Shown: piece by piece, positions 16,781-25,033 of the stretch
Layout: each line of letters begins with the position of its first letter
Numbering within the stretch: position 1 is the stretch's first letter
From: Euzebyales bacterium
Lineage (GTDB): Bacteria; Actinomycetota; Nitriliruptoria; Euzebyales; Egibacteraceae
Length of the DNA: 42,144 nucleotides
Assembly: GCA_013695145.1 (NCBI GenBank)
Contig: JACDBB010000070.1
Location: forward strand, 1-42,144
Reading direction: 5' to 3'
Notes under the pieces: model-generated
Told to the model about the DNA's origin: nothing
The model's input: only the letters and a program-made list of their open reading frames with translations
Databases searched by the model: none
Translations under genes and position numbers: made by a program

Positions 16781-17724
16781 GCGGTCTGGTCACGTTCGGC
16801 GAGACCATGGGCCTGGTCTCGAGCCTCGACATCGGCCCGCTGCGGCACGCCAGCCGGCTCGGGCTCGGTGTGGCGGGCTCGGAGTCCAACGTCGCGATCG
16901 GCGTGCGCCGCCTCGGCCGCCCGGCCGCCTGGATGGGTCGCGTCGGCGACGACGAGCTCGGGCGCCTGGTGCTCGCCCGCCTGCGCGGCGAGGACGTCGA
17001 CGTCGGCGCGGCCACCGTGGATCCCGAGGCGCCCACGGGGCTGATGCTGAAGGCGGCGCGGACGGCGGGCACCGTGCGGGTGACCTACTACCGGGCGGGC
17101 AGCGCGGGCTCCCGGCTGGCGCCCGGCCACCTCGACGAGGCCCGTATCCGCGCCGCCGACGTGCTGCACCTCACCGGCATCACCGCCGCGCTCAGCGCCT
17201 CGGCGCGGGCCGCGGTGTTCGCGGCCGCCGAGACCGCGCGGGGCGCGGGCGTGCCGGTCGCCGTGGACCCCAACCACCGTGCGGCGCTGTGGAAAGCCGG
17301 GGAGGCCGCGCCGGTGCTGCGCGACCTGGCCGCGCGCGCCGACGTCGTGATCGCCGGCGCGGCCGAGGCGCGGTTGCTGGTGGATGCCCAGGAGCCCAGC
17401 CAGGCCGCAGAGGCGATCCACCGCGCGTGGGGCTGCGACGCGATCGTGACCCTCGGCGCGGACGGCGCGACGGCGGTCCTGGACGGGACGGCGCACCGGG
17501 TGCCGGCGGTGCCCGTCGCCGTCGTCGACCCCGTGGGCGCGGGTGACGGGTTCTGCGCCGGCTACCTGGCGGCCCTCCTCGAGGGAGCCGGGGCCGCCGA
17601 GCGTCTCCGGATGGCCGCCGCGGTCGGCGCGTTCGCGGTCACGACGCGCGGCGACTGGGAGGGGCTGCCCGACCGCGCGGAGTTCGACCGGCTCACCGAC
17701 GGCGGTGACGCCGTCACCCGCTGA
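16777..17724 (+). CDS. kdgK: PfkB-family sugar kinase, likely 2-keto-3-deoxygluconate kinase
   Basis: The 315-residue protein is a PfkB/ribokinase-family kinase with the N-terminal GETMG, the GGxxxN-like substrate motif [17 protein letters not shown], and the C-terminal signature [14 protein letters not shown] with catalytic Asp257 and its anion hole. Between a KDG-producing dehydratase and KDPG aldolase the expected reaction is ATP-dependent phosphorylation of 2-keto-3-deoxygluconate at C6. GTG at 16777 overlaps the ManD stop as GTGA. It is the last gene of the operon; a GC-rich hairpin region follows. Confidence 0.88.
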   Translation: MSGLVTFGETMGLVSSLDIGPLRHASRLGLGVAGSESNVAIGVRRLGRPAAWMGRVGDDELGRLVLARLRGEDVDVGAATVDPEAPTGLMLKAARTAGTVRVTYYRAGSAGSRLAPGHLDEARIRAADVLHLTGITAALSASARAAVFAAAETARGAGVPVAVDPNHRAALWKAGEAAPVLRDLAARADVVIAGAAEARLLVDAQEPSQAAEAIHRAWGCDAIVTLGADGATAVLDGTAHRVPAVPVAVVDPVGAGDGFCAGYLAALLEGAGAAERLRMAAAVGAFAVTTRGDWEGLPDRAEFDRLTDGGDAVTR

Positions 17725-17733
17725 CCAGCGGCT

Positions 17734-17759
17734 GCGCGCGGCCCGCGCGGCCCGCGCGC
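17734..17759. terminator. GC-only hairpin region after the sugar-acid operon
   Basis: Two overlapping GCGCG-GCC-CGCGC stem-loops begin about 10 bases after the kinase stop codon. They could form a strong hairpin at the operon's end. No T-tract follows, so the role is uncertain. Confidence 0.3.
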
Positions 17760-17858
17760 CGCGATCGCGGGTCCGCGCGGGGTTGGGTCGTGGAAGCGGG
17801 CATGCGGCGGGCCTCCAGCGGGCATCTGGACTGCCCGACGACACGAGGAGACCACGTG

Positions 17859-18947
17859 GTGCGGCTGCGGCGGGCGGACTGTGCGGGGCCCGGCTTCACC
17901 CGGCGGGGTCGAGGACGGGGCTTTGAGTACTTCGACGCGGACGGCCGCAAGCTCACCGACGGCGACACGCTCGACCGCATCGTCGCGCTGGCGATACCGC
18001 CCGCATGGAAGGACGTGTGGATCTGCCCCCTCCACAACGGCCACCTGCAGGCGGTTGGCACCGACGCGGCCGGCCGCCGCCAGTACCGCTACCACGACGG
18101 CTGGCGCGAGCGCCGCGACGCCGAGAAGTTCGAGCACGTGCTCGACTTCGCCGCGGCCCTGCCCAGGCTGCGGGCCGCCTGCGCCGAGCGACTCGCCGAG
18201 CTGGACGGGACCATCACGCGCGCTGTGGCGCTGGCGGGCGCGGTGCGGCTGCTCGACCATGGCTTCTTCCGGGTGGGTGGTGAGGTCACCGGCGAGGCGG
18301 AGTCGTTCGGGCTGACCACGATCCGCAGGGACCACGTGCGCGTGGAGGGTGACGTGGTGCGCTTCGCGTTCCCCGCCAAGGGCGGCATCGAGCGCTTGCA
18401 GGCGATCGTCGACCCGGAGGTCCGCGAGCTGGTCGCGCGGCTGTGCCGCCGGCGCGGTGGCGGTGACGAGCTCCTCGCCTACAAGCAGGGCGGGCGCTGG
18501 CGCGACCTGACCGCAGGCGACGTCAACGAGTTCATCAGGGAGCACGCGTGCGAGGGCTGCACGGCGAAGGACTTCCGGACCTGGCACGCGACGGTGCTGG
18601 CGGCGGTCGCCGTCTCGGTGTCCGGTTGGGCCGAGTCCAAGCGTGGCCGCGACCGGGCGGTGCGCCGTGCGGTCGAGGAGGTCGCGCACTATCTCGGCAA
18701 CACGCCCACCGTCGCCCGCAACAGCTACGTGGACCCTCGGGTGTTCGACCGCTACCGCTCGGGCTGGACGATCGGCGGGGTGCTGGACGAGCTCGGGGAG
18801 GACCCTGAGGCCGGTCGTCCCGCGCTGCACGGCGCGGTCGAGCGGGGTGTGCTGGACCTGCTGGCCGACGACCGTGCCTCGGACGCGGTGGTGCGTGGCC
18901 CGCTCCTCACGCCGACGGGCGACCCACAGGCTGGGCGAGCCGGATGA
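17859..18947 (+). CDS. DNA topoisomerase IB
   Basis: This eukaryote-like type IB topoisomerase relaxes supercoils through a 3'-phosphotyrosine intermediate. The 362-residue protein starts RLRRADCAGPGFTRRGRGRGF, has the IPPAWKDVWICP and QYRYHDGWRERRD blocks typical of the bacterial family, and KQGGRW, TWHAT and NSYVDPRVFDRY near the end, with Tyr290 the catalytic nucleophile. GTG at 17859 is preferred because GAGGAG lies 8 bases upstream and the family N-terminus begins there; GTG 17856, ATG 17802 and GTG 17790 are in-frame alternatives. It appears to be a stand-alone gene downstream of the sugar-acid operon. Confidence 0.9.
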   Translation: MRLRRADCAGPGFTRRGRGRGFEYFDADGRKLTDGDTLDRIVALAIPPAWKDVWICPLHNGHLQAVGTDAAGRRQYRYHDGWRERRDAEKFEHVLDFAAALPRLRAACAERLAELDGTITRAVALAGAVRLLDHGFFRVGGEVTGEAESFGLTTIRRDHVRVEGDVVRFAFPAKGGIERLQAIVDPEVRELVARLCRRRGGGDELLAYKQGGRWRDLTAGDVNEFIREHACEGCTAKDFRTWHATVLAAVAVSVSGWAESKRGRDRAVRRAVEEVAHYLGNTPTVARNSYVDPRVFDRYRSGWTIGGVLDELGEDPEAGRPALHGAVERGVLDLLADDRASDAVVRGPLLTPTGDPQAGRAG

Positions 18948-18969
18948 CCGGGCGGTCGGCGCGCTGCGT

Positions 18970-18975
18970 TAGCCT
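18970..18975 (+). promoter_or_regulatory. -10 box candidate for the DinB-like gene
   Basis: TAGCCT fits the TANNNT -10 pattern and sits 30 bases before the ATG at 19006, which has GAGG 8 bases upstream. No clear -35 box is visible. Confidence 0.3.
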
Positions 18976-19005
18976 GCGCACGAGCAGCAAAGCGAGGATG
19001 ATCAT

Positions 19006-19473
19006 ATGGAGACCGCGGCGCTGGAAGGCGCGTACCGCCGCTTCATCGCCGTGGCCCGTGAGGGCGGGTTCCGCCCGCCGGCGGACCGGTCGGCCTGGCC
19101 CGCGGAGCACGTCGTCGCCCATGTCCTCGCCAACGACCGGCTGCTGTCAGCGACGACCGCGGAGCTCCTGGCCGGCGGCGCACCGTCCTACGACAACACG
19201 CCCGCCACGCTTGAGCCGTACCTGGCGGAGATCGGTCGGGCGGCCGGCGACTGGGACGGACTGGTGGCCACCGCGCGCCAGTGCGGGCTCGAGCTGGTGA
19301 TGCTGGCGCGCCGACTGGACGACGCCGCGGTCGATCGGCCGGTGCAGGTGCGCATCCTCGACGGCGGCACCGTCCGGGTCGAGGGCATGGTCCCGTGGTC
19401 GGGTGTGCTCGCCACCCAGGCGGAGGTGCGCCTGCCCGCCCGCACCGAGGAGCTGGAGCAGCTCCGAGCCTGA
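19006..19473 (+). CDS. DinB/maleylpyruvate-isomerase-like protein
   Basis: This 155-residue protein resembles the four-helix DinB/MDMPI-type metal-binding fold common in actinobacteria, some members of which use mycothiol. The clearest segment is WPAEHVVAHVLANDRLLSATTAELLAG at residues 24-50, where the His residues would be metal ligands, followed by a second helix pair around residues 67-106 and a short beta segment with RILDGGTVRVEG. Other expected metal ligands are not obvious, so it may not bind metal. ATG at 19006 has GAGG 8 bases upstream. It converges with the Rho_N protein gene, 22 bases apart. Function unknown. Confidence 0.6.
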   Translation: METAALEGAYRRFIAVAREGGFRPPADRSAWPAEHVVAHVLANDRLLSATTAELLAGGAPSYDNTPATLEPYLAEIGRAAGDWDGLVATARQCGLELVMLARRLDDAAVDRPVQVRILDGGTVRVEGMVPWSGVLATQAEVRLPARTEELEQLRA

Positions 19474-19495
19474 TGGTGCGGGCGCGCCGCGGGCG

Positions 19496-20236
19496 CTACT
19501 GCTGCTCGCGGATCGCGGCGATCAGCTCGTCCTTGGACATCGAGGAGCGACCCTCCAGGTCCAGCTCGGAGGCGCGCTCGTAGAGCTCGTCGACGGTCCG
19601 GTCCTCCAACCGTCCCGTGCCGGTGGGCGGCTGCGAGGTTGCCGCCGGAGGCGCTTGCGCCGCGGCGGTCTGCTTCGCGGCGGTCTGCTTCGGGGTGCTC
19701 CGCTTCGCGGCGGTCCGCTTGCGGGGGGTCGACCTGCCGCCGGCCGCCTTGGCGGTGCGCGCGCCAGCCTTCTTCGCCGCCGTCCCGCGTGAACGGGGCG
19801 GGGCGCTCGCGCCGGCGCCGCCGCCGACCCGCTCGGCCGCGTTCCCGACCGCCTCGGCCTGAGCCTGAGCGGCCCTGCCGACGCTGGTCGCCGCGCCCTT
19901 CACCTGGCTGCTGGCGGCCTCGGCGCGCCTGGAGGCCTCACGGACCTGCGGGTCACGGCGGATCTGCCCGGTCAGCGCCCTCCCGCGTGCGGCGAGCTCC
20001 TCCACACCGCGGCGGCTGTCGTCGAGCACCGCGGACAGCCGCACGCGGGCCGCTGCCTGGCCGGCCTTGCGGGCGAGCGTGACAGCGGCGTCGGCGGCGC
20101 CCAGGCTCGCGTAGCCGGCATCGGCCAGCGCATCCTGGAAGGTCCGCTTGGCCTGCTTCGTCGTGGTCGCGGCGCGTTCGGTGGTCTGCTGTGCCTGACG
20201 CGCGGTGCGCCGGGCGTTCAGGTTGGTGGTCGACAT
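19496..20236 (-). CDS. Lys/Ala-rich Rho N-terminal-domain protein, possible nucleoid protein
   Basis: The 246-residue protein has three parts. Residues 1 to about 140 are Ala/Arg/Gln-rich and strongly helical, with probable coiled coil. Residues about 145-200 are a low-complexity basic tail of Lys/Arg/Ala/Pro/Thr with repeated TAAK/RTAAKR-like units, resembling histone H1-type bacterial tails. The C-terminal 40 residues (RTVDELYERASELDLEGRS, then a K-E-L-I-A-A-I-R helix) form a small helix-extended-loop-helix of the Rho_N/SAP type that often binds nucleic acid. A DNA-binding, chromatin-organising role is inferred. ATG at 20236 was chosen because the upstream frame carries no protein-like sequence. 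A SigB/SigF-like promoter lies about 60 bases before it. Confidence 0.75.
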   Translation of the reverse strand: MSTTNLNARRTARQAQQTTERAATTTKQAKRTFQDALADAGYASLGAADAAVTLARKAGQAAARVRLSAVLDDSRRGVEELAARGRALTGQIRRDPQVREASRRAEAASSQVKGAATSVGRAAQAQAEAVGNAAERVGGGAGASAPPRSRGTAAKKAGARTAKAAGGRSTPRKRTAAKRSTPKQTAAKQTAAAQAPPAATSQPPTGTGRLEDRTVDELYERASELDLEGRSSMSKDELIAAIREQQ

Positions 20237-20294
20237 GGTGCTCTGCCTCTCTGCGGTGATCTGTCGAAGGACGCCCGTCGGGGGCGGCCAGTGC

Positions 20295-20320
20295 TTACCC
20301 CAGCAATCGTACTGATAAAC
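20295..20320 (-). promoter_or_regulatory. SigB/SigF-like stress promoter
   Basis: On the minus strand GTTT (20317-20320) and GGGTAA (20295-20300) are separated by 16 bases. This matches the GTTT-N15-17-GGGTAT-type pattern of actinobacterial SigF/SigB promoters. It lies 59 bases before the start of the Lys/Ala-rich protein gene. Confidence 0.5.
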
Positions 20321-20348
20321 TCTTGCAAGCACCAGTCCCGGAGCCGCC

Positions 20349-20750
20349 TCATCCGGGCGGGCGGAAGTCGACCGACTCGGCGGTGATGCGCACGATCACG
20401 CGTTCCTCGCCCGGCTGGGAGGACGGGTAGTCCTTGCCGAGGTACTTGCGCGACAGGACGTCGATGTGGTCGCGCGCGCCCTCGTCGACGAGTTCCGCGG
20501 TGCCTCGGACCTGGACGTAGCTGTAGGCGTCGCCCTGGGCGTGGACCGAGACCGCCACCCTAGGGTCGCGCTCGAGGTTGCGGTGCTTGACGCGTCCCTT
20601 GACGGTGTTGATCACGACCGTGTCGTCGCCGTCGCGCTCGACCCAGACCGGGCTGACCTGTGGGTTGCCGTCGGGCATCAGCGTCGCGACGTGGGCGAAG
20701 TTCACGCCGTCGAACAGCGCGAGCGCGTCGGGCGGGATGGTGGATGGCAC
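20349..20750 (-). CDS. PPOX-class, F420- or FMN-dependent oxidoreductase-like protein
   Basis: The 133-residue protein is a split-barrel flavin/deazaflavin-binding protein of the pyridoxamine 5'-phosphate oxidase-like superfamily. It shows VNFAHVATLMPDGNPQVSPVWVERDGDDTVVIN (beta barrel core), KGRVKHRNLERDPRVAVSV (cofactor phosphate-binding K/R block) and YVQVRGTAELV. The short size and VKGRVKHRNL pattern favour the F420-dependent TIGR03618-type subgroup found in actinobacteria. The substrate is unknown. The ATG at 20750 has AAGGAG about 10 bases upstream. It is divergent from pcrA. Confidence 0.85.
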   Translation of the reverse strand: MPSTIPPDALALFDGVNFAHVATLMPDGNPQVSPVWVERDGDDTVVINTVKGRVKHRNLERDPRVAVSVHAQGDAYSYVQVRGTAELVDEGARDHIDVLSRKYLGKDYPSSQPGEERVIVRITAESVDFRPPG

Positions 20751-20846
20751 CGAGGCTCCTTCCGGCTCGGGGGGACGGCTGGGGCGAGCTCAGCAGCAGC
20801 CTACCCAGCATCTCATCCGTCAAGAGAGCCTGTCAGCGGTGCTCGT

Positions 20847-20852
20847 TAGAAT
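20847..20852 (+). promoter_or_regulatory. -10 box of a leaderless pcrA transcript
   Basis: TAGAAT, one change from TATAAT, ends 6 bases before the pcrA ATG at 20859, so transcription would start at or next to the start codon. No ribosome site is present, which agrees with a leaderless mRNA. The -35 region is not convincing. Confidence 0.5.
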
Positions 20853-20858
20853 CGGCTG

Positions 20859-23800
20859 ATGTTGCCGCCCACGCACGCTCCCATCGATCTCCTCGAAGGA
20901 CTCAACGACCCGCAACGGGCCGCCGTCCTGCATGACGGCGGGCCGCTGCTGGTGGTGGCGGGCGCCGGGTCGGGCAAGACCCGCGTGCTGACCCATCGGA
21001 TCGCGCACCTGGTCCACGAGCGCGGCGTGCACCCAATGGAGCTGCTGGCCATCACCTTCACCAACAAGGCCGCCGACGAGATGAAGGAGCGGGTCGGGAG
21101 CCTGGTGGGCGAGCGCCTGGTGGGCATGACGCGGGACGCCGACGGAACGGTGCGGCACCGCAGATGGACCGGCATGTGGGTCGCGACGTTCCACTCGGCG
21201 TGCGCGCGCCTCCTGCGCGCCGAGGCGCACAGGCTGGGCTACGACCGCTCGTTCAGCATCTACGACCAGGCGGACGCCACCAGGCTGGTGGGGATGTGCC
21301 TGGCCGACCTCGGCATCGACACCAAGAAGGTCCCTCCGCGGGGGGCGGCGGCGGCCATCTCCGCGGCCAAGAACGAGCTCGTCGACTTCGACACCTACGC
21401 GCTGCGTGCCGGCAGCTGGTGGGAGCAGCAGGTGGCCGAGGCGTACAAGGCGTACGCGGCCCGTCTGCACCGCGCCAGCGCCTTCGACTTCGACGACCTG
21501 CTGGTCAAGACCGTCGAGCTGCTCCAGCTGTTCGACGACGTCACCTACCGCTACCGCGAGCAGTTCCGCCACGTCCTCGTCGACGAGTGGCAGGACACCA
21601 ACCGCGCCCAGTACGAGCTGGTCAAGACGCTCGCCTTCCAGCACCGCAACCTGACCGTCGTGGGCGACAGCGACCAGTGCCTGCCCGCGGGGACGCTGGT
21701 CTCGACCGAGGGCGCGGCCAAGCCGATCGAGCAGATCCAGGCGGGCGAGGTCGTGCTCTCCACCGGCGGGCGCGGGGTCACCTGTCCCGGGGTCGTGACC
21801 AGGGCGGTGCCCGGCGTGTACCGGGGTGCGCTGTGGAAGGTCCGCGCCGGCGGCAAGCTCGTGCGCGGCACACCGCACCACCTGGTTCCGGCGCGGGTGG
21901 AGCCGCTGCCGGGCAAGTGGTTCGTCTACCTGCTGCACCGGGACGACCACGGCTACCGGGTCGGGATCGCCGCCGGCGCCGTGCTGGCCGCCGCCGCCGA
22001 CCGGGCGCACGCGGAACGGCTGTGGCTTGTGAGGACCTGCGACTCAGGCGGCGAGGCGGCCTGCTGGGCGTCCTCCTACGCGGCGGCCTACGACTTTCTC
22101 GACTCCGCCACCGCGGCGAAGCAGCTGTTCACCGATCTCGAGCTCCACCCGGAGTTCCCGCACCACCTGGCGGCCGACGCGGCGCGTCGCCAGACCGTCA
22201 CGCTGTCCATGTTCGACGCGCGAGGGCCGGCAGACGTCGGCCACCACCGGATCCAGTGGTTCCCCGACCACGCGGACGTCAGCGGATGCGTCCGGGTGGA
22301 GCGGTCCTACGTCGGCGCCCTGCGGACGGCGCGGACGATCGCTCACGACGGAGGTCTCCAGGTTCGCCGGCGGATGATCGTGGCCGGCCGGCACTACGAG
22401 CTCATGCCGTTGGCGCACGTCCACCCTGGCATGCGTGTGCTCGTCGAGCGAGACGGGACCTTCGACGACGTGCGGGTCGACTCCGTCGAGCGGGAGGAGC
22501 ACGACGGCCCGGTGTACGACCTGGAGGTCGACCGGACGCACAACTACGTCGCCGACGGGCTGCTCGTGCACAACTCGATCTACCGGTTCCGTGGCGCCGA
22601 CATCCGCAACATCCTGGACTTCGAGCGGGACTTCCCCGACGCGACGCGGATCACGCTGGATCGCAACTACCGGTCCACGCAGACGATCCTCGACGCGTCC
22701 AACGCGGTCATCGCCAACAACACGCAGCGCCTTGACAAGGACCTGTGGACCGATGTCGGCGCGGGGGTGCAGATCGTCCGCTACCTCGCGGACAACGAGG
22801 ACGACGAGGCCGCCTTCGTCGCCGAGGAGGTCGACCGGCTCGCTGATCGCCACGGCACCAGGGCGGGGGACTGCGCGGTCTTCTACCGCACCAACGCCCA
22901 GTCCCGCGTCATCGAGGAGGTGCTGATCCGTCTGGGGATGCCGTACCAGATCATCGGCGGCACGCGCTTCTACGAGCGCCGGGAGATCAAGGACGTCCTG
23001 GCGTACCTCCGCCTGCTGATCAATCCCGCCGACGACGTGTCCGCCAAGCGGGTGATCAACGTGCCGCGCCGGAGCATCGGCGCCAAGACCGAGGAGGCCC
23101 TGGACCTGTTCGCCGCACGCGAGCGCGTCACGTTCCTCGAAGCGTGCCGGCGAGTCGAGGAGAACCATCTGCTGAGCGCGCGTGCGCAAGCAGCCGTGGC
23201 CGCCTTCGTCCGGCTGCTTGACGTGCTGCGCACCGAGGTCGCCGAGGGCGGCGTCGGTCTCCGGGAGCTCGTCGAGCTCACCGTCGCGCGCACCGGCTAC
23301 CTCGACGAGCTGCAGGCGGAGCGCACGGTCGAGGCCCTGGGACGCGTGGAGAACGTCCGCGAGCTCGGCGGGGTCGCCGACGACTTCGCCGCGCTCGACC
23401 CGGTGTCCGACCAGAGCGGACTCGACGGACTGGCCGCGTTCCTCGAGCGGGTGGCGCTGATCGCCGACGCCGACCAGCTCGAAGACACCGCGGACCGCCT
23501 CACGCTCATGACCATGCACAACGCCAAGGGCCTGGAGTTCGACGTCGTGTTCATGGTCGGGCTCGAGGACGCGGTGTTCCCCCATTACCGCTCGCTCGGC
23601 AACCCCGACGAGCTGGAGGAGGAGCGCCGGCTCTGCTACGTGGCGATGACGCGTGCGAAGCGGCGCCTGTACCTGTCCAGCGCCTGGAAGCGCACGCTGT
23701 TCGGCGGCACCAACGCCAACCCGCCGTCGCGCTTCCTCAAGGAGGTGCCCGGCGAGCTGATGGAGTCCCGCGCCGGCGACCAGGGCGGTGCCGGGCGGCG

Positions 23801-24014
23801 CGCAGGGGCGCGTCTGGGCCCCAGGACGGGTTCCCGCGACGGCGACACCGACGAGGAGCTCACGGCGGGCGACGCGATCCTGCACCCGACGTTCGGGCAC
23901 GGTCGGATCCTCGAGATCAGCGGCTCGCCCGGCAGCGAGGAGGTCCAGGTCCGCTTCGACGAGTACGGCACCAAACGGCTGCTGCTGGCCTACGCGCCGC
24001 TGGTGCGAGCCTGA
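20859..24014 (+). CDS. pcrA: ATP-dependent 3'-5' DNA helicase UvrD/PcrA with intein
   Basis: This superfamily 1 helicase unwinds DNA in repair and replication restart. The 1051-residue precursor has LNDPQRAAV (Q motif), P-loop GAGSGKT (35-41), ITFTNKAADEMKER (Ia), LVDEWQDTNRAQYEL (II, with Trp where Tyr or Glu is common), and motif III GDSDQ/SIYRFRGAD, which is split by a 299-residue intein (residues 274-572). Then come LDRNYRST (IV), the 2B region, LMTMHNAKGLEFDVVF (V) and YVAMTRAKRRLYL (VI), and a C-terminal Tudor-like segment (GDAILHPTFGHGRI). Without the intein it is 752 residues, normal for PcrA. Activity requires splicing, because the Gln just before the intein is the motif III contact to ATP. 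The gene stands alone, converging on a lipase-like gene 22 bases away. Confidence 0.95.
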   Translation: MLPPTHAPIDLLEGLNDPQRAAVLHDGGPLLVVAGAGSGKTRVLTHRIAHLVHERGVHPMELLAITFTNKAADEMKERVGSLVGERLVGMTRDADGTVRHRRWTGMWVATFHSACARLLRAEAHRLGYDRSFSIYDQADATRLVGMCLADLGIDTKKVPPRGAAAAISAAKNELVDFDTYALRAGSWWEQQVAEAYKAYAARLHRASAFDFDDLLVKTVELLQLFDDVTYRYREQFRHVLVDEWQDTNRAQYELVKTLAFQHRNLTVVGDSDQCLPAGTLVSTEGAAKPIEQIQAGEVVLSTGGRGVTCPGVVTRAVPGVYRGALWKVRAGGKLVRGTPHHLVPARVEPLPGKWFVYLLHRDDHGYRVGIAAGAVLAAAADRAHAERLWLVRTCDSGGEAACWASSYAAAYDFLDSATAAKQLFTDLELHPEFPHHLAADAARRQTVTLSMFDARGPADVGHHRIQWFPDHADVSGCVRVERSYVGALRTARTIAHDGGLQVRRRMIVAGRHYELMPLAHVHPGMRVLVERDGTFDDVRVDSVEREEHDGPVYDLEVDRTHNYVADGLLVHNSIYRFRGADIRNILDFERDFPDATRITLDRNYRSTQTILDASNAVIANNTQRLDKDLWTDVGAGVQIVRYLADNEDDEAAFVAEEVDRLADRHGTRAGDCAVFYRTNAQSRVIEEVLIRLGMPYQIIGGTRFYERREIKDVLAYLRLLINPADDVSAKRVINVPRRSIGAKTEEALDLFAARERVTFLEACRRVEENHLLSARAQAAVAAFVRLLDVLRTEVAEGGVGLRELVELTVARTGYLDELQAERTVEALGRVENVRELGGVADDFAALDPVSDQSGLDGLAAFLERVALIADADQLEDTADRLTLMTMHNAKGLEFDVVFMVGLEDAVFPHYRSLGNPDELEEERRLCYVAMTRAKRRLYLSSAWKRTLFGGTNANPPSRFLKEVPGELMESRAGDQGGAGRRAGARLGPRTGSRDGDTDEELTAGDAILHPTFGHGRILEISGSPGSEEVQVRFDEYGTKRLLLAYAPLVRA
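21678..22574 (+). other. Intein within pcrA, 299 residues
   Basis: The insertion starts at Cys274 (CLPAGTLVSTEGAAKPIEQI, block A) and ends with YVADGLLVHN, so His571-Asn572 precede extein Ser573. Block B is GTPHHL, and block F is VYDLEVDRTHNYVADG. These are the residues needed for class 1 protein splicing: Cys1, the B-block Thr-x-x-His, penultimate His, terminal Asn and +1 Ser. The splice domains account for roughly 140 residues. The middle about 150 residues show no LAGLIDADG motif; the segment around WFVYLLHRDDHGYRVGI and WLVRTCDSGGEAACW is an unidentified domain or a decayed nuclease. Base composition matches the host gene, suggesting long residence. Confidence 0.92.
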
Positions 24015-24036
24015 CGATGCTGACTCGGGGGCCGCG

Positions 24037-24978
24037 TCAGCCGGGGTCGGGCCCGTGTCGACGAGCGGTGCCACCACCTGCGCCGCTGCCCGTGCCGGCT
24101 GCCGCTGGGCTCAGCGGCCGAGGGTGCTCGCCCGACCAGCCCATGGTGCGGTCGGCCAGATGGTCGACGACGGAGCGCAACGCCTCACCCGACAGGAGCA
24201 GGGACAGATGGCCCGTGTCGCGCAGGGCGATGTTGGTCGCCTCCACGGCCGGGTGCACCAGCTTCGCGTTCACCGCCGGCGTGACCATCAGGTCGAGGTC
24301 GGAGTAGTAGGCGATCCAGCGGGTGCCGGAGGGTCGGGCGCCCTCCTCCAGCCGGCGCAGCAGCCGTGAGCGCGGGCGCAGCTCGGCCGCTGCCGGCCCG
24401 AACCCGAGGTGCGCGGTGTAGGAGCCGAGGTGCGGGCTTCCCAGTGTGACGACGGTGTCGACGGTCCCCGGTGCCGCCAGCTCCTGCGCGAACAGCCGGG
24501 CGACGATCCCGCCCATCGAGTGCCCGACCAGGACGCAGCGCTGCTGGCCGGTCGCGTCGAGGACCCGTTCGACCTCGATGGCCAGCATCGCGGCGAGCTC
24601 GGCGCAGTCGTGGCGCAGCGGGTTGTAGTTGAGCCCGTGCACGTGCCGGAAGCCGGCGCGATGCAGCGCGCGCGTCATGATCAGGAACGCGCTGCGATTG
24701 TGGAAGTAGCCGTGCACGAGCACGACCGGGACGTCGGCGGCGTCGGGGTCGGCCAGCAGGGCGGGATGGGGCTCCACGCGCCTGGGGGTCGCGGGCTCGT
24801 ACGCAAGGTCGGCGGTAGCGATGCCCAGCGGGTAGGTCGCGATGTGGAACGCCGACAGCGCCAGCTCACGCGCGGCGCCCATCCAGGCCGACGGGCGGGC
24901 GACCGACCTGGCTGCGTCCCGCAGCTGCCGCGCCACGATCGCGCGGTCGTCGAGTCGCTCGCCGGCCTGTGCGCGCAT
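24037..24978 (-). CDS. Alpha/beta hydrolase, triacylglycerol-lipase-like
   Basis: The 313-residue protein has the alpha/beta hydrolase core of the LipA/EstA type. VPVVLVHGYFHNRSAF forms the oxyanion loop, VLVGHSMGGIVARLFA holds the nucleophile Ser, YYSDLDLMV holds the likely Asp, and DTGHLSLLL holds the catalytic His. The N-terminal about 80 residues form a helical lead without a clear signal peptide. The C-terminal 30 residues are Gly/Ala/Pro-rich and probably disordered. It is probably an esterase or lipase acting on lipid or ester substrates; no neighbour narrows the choice. ATG at 24978 is the only reasonable start. Confidence 0.85.
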   Translation of the reverse strand: MRAQAGERLDDRAIVARQLRDAARSVARPSAWMGAARELALSAFHIATYPLGIATADLAYEPATPRRVEPHPALLADPDAADVPVVLVHGYFHNRSAFLIMTRALHRAGFRHVHGLNYNPLRHDCAELAAMLAIEVERVLDATGQQRCVLVGHSMGGIVARLFAQELAAPGTVDTVVTLGSPHLGSYTAHLGFGPAAAELRPRSRLLRRLEEGARPSGTRWIAYYSDLDLMVTPAVNAKLVHPAVEATNIALRDTGHLSLLLSGEALRSVVDHLADRTMGWSGEHPRPLSPAAAGTGSGAGGGTARRHGPDPG

Positions 24979-25033
24979 GGCCCTCCCGTCAGGATGCGAA
25001 CCCAGGTTACCGCCGCGTCAGCGCGCGTTCACG

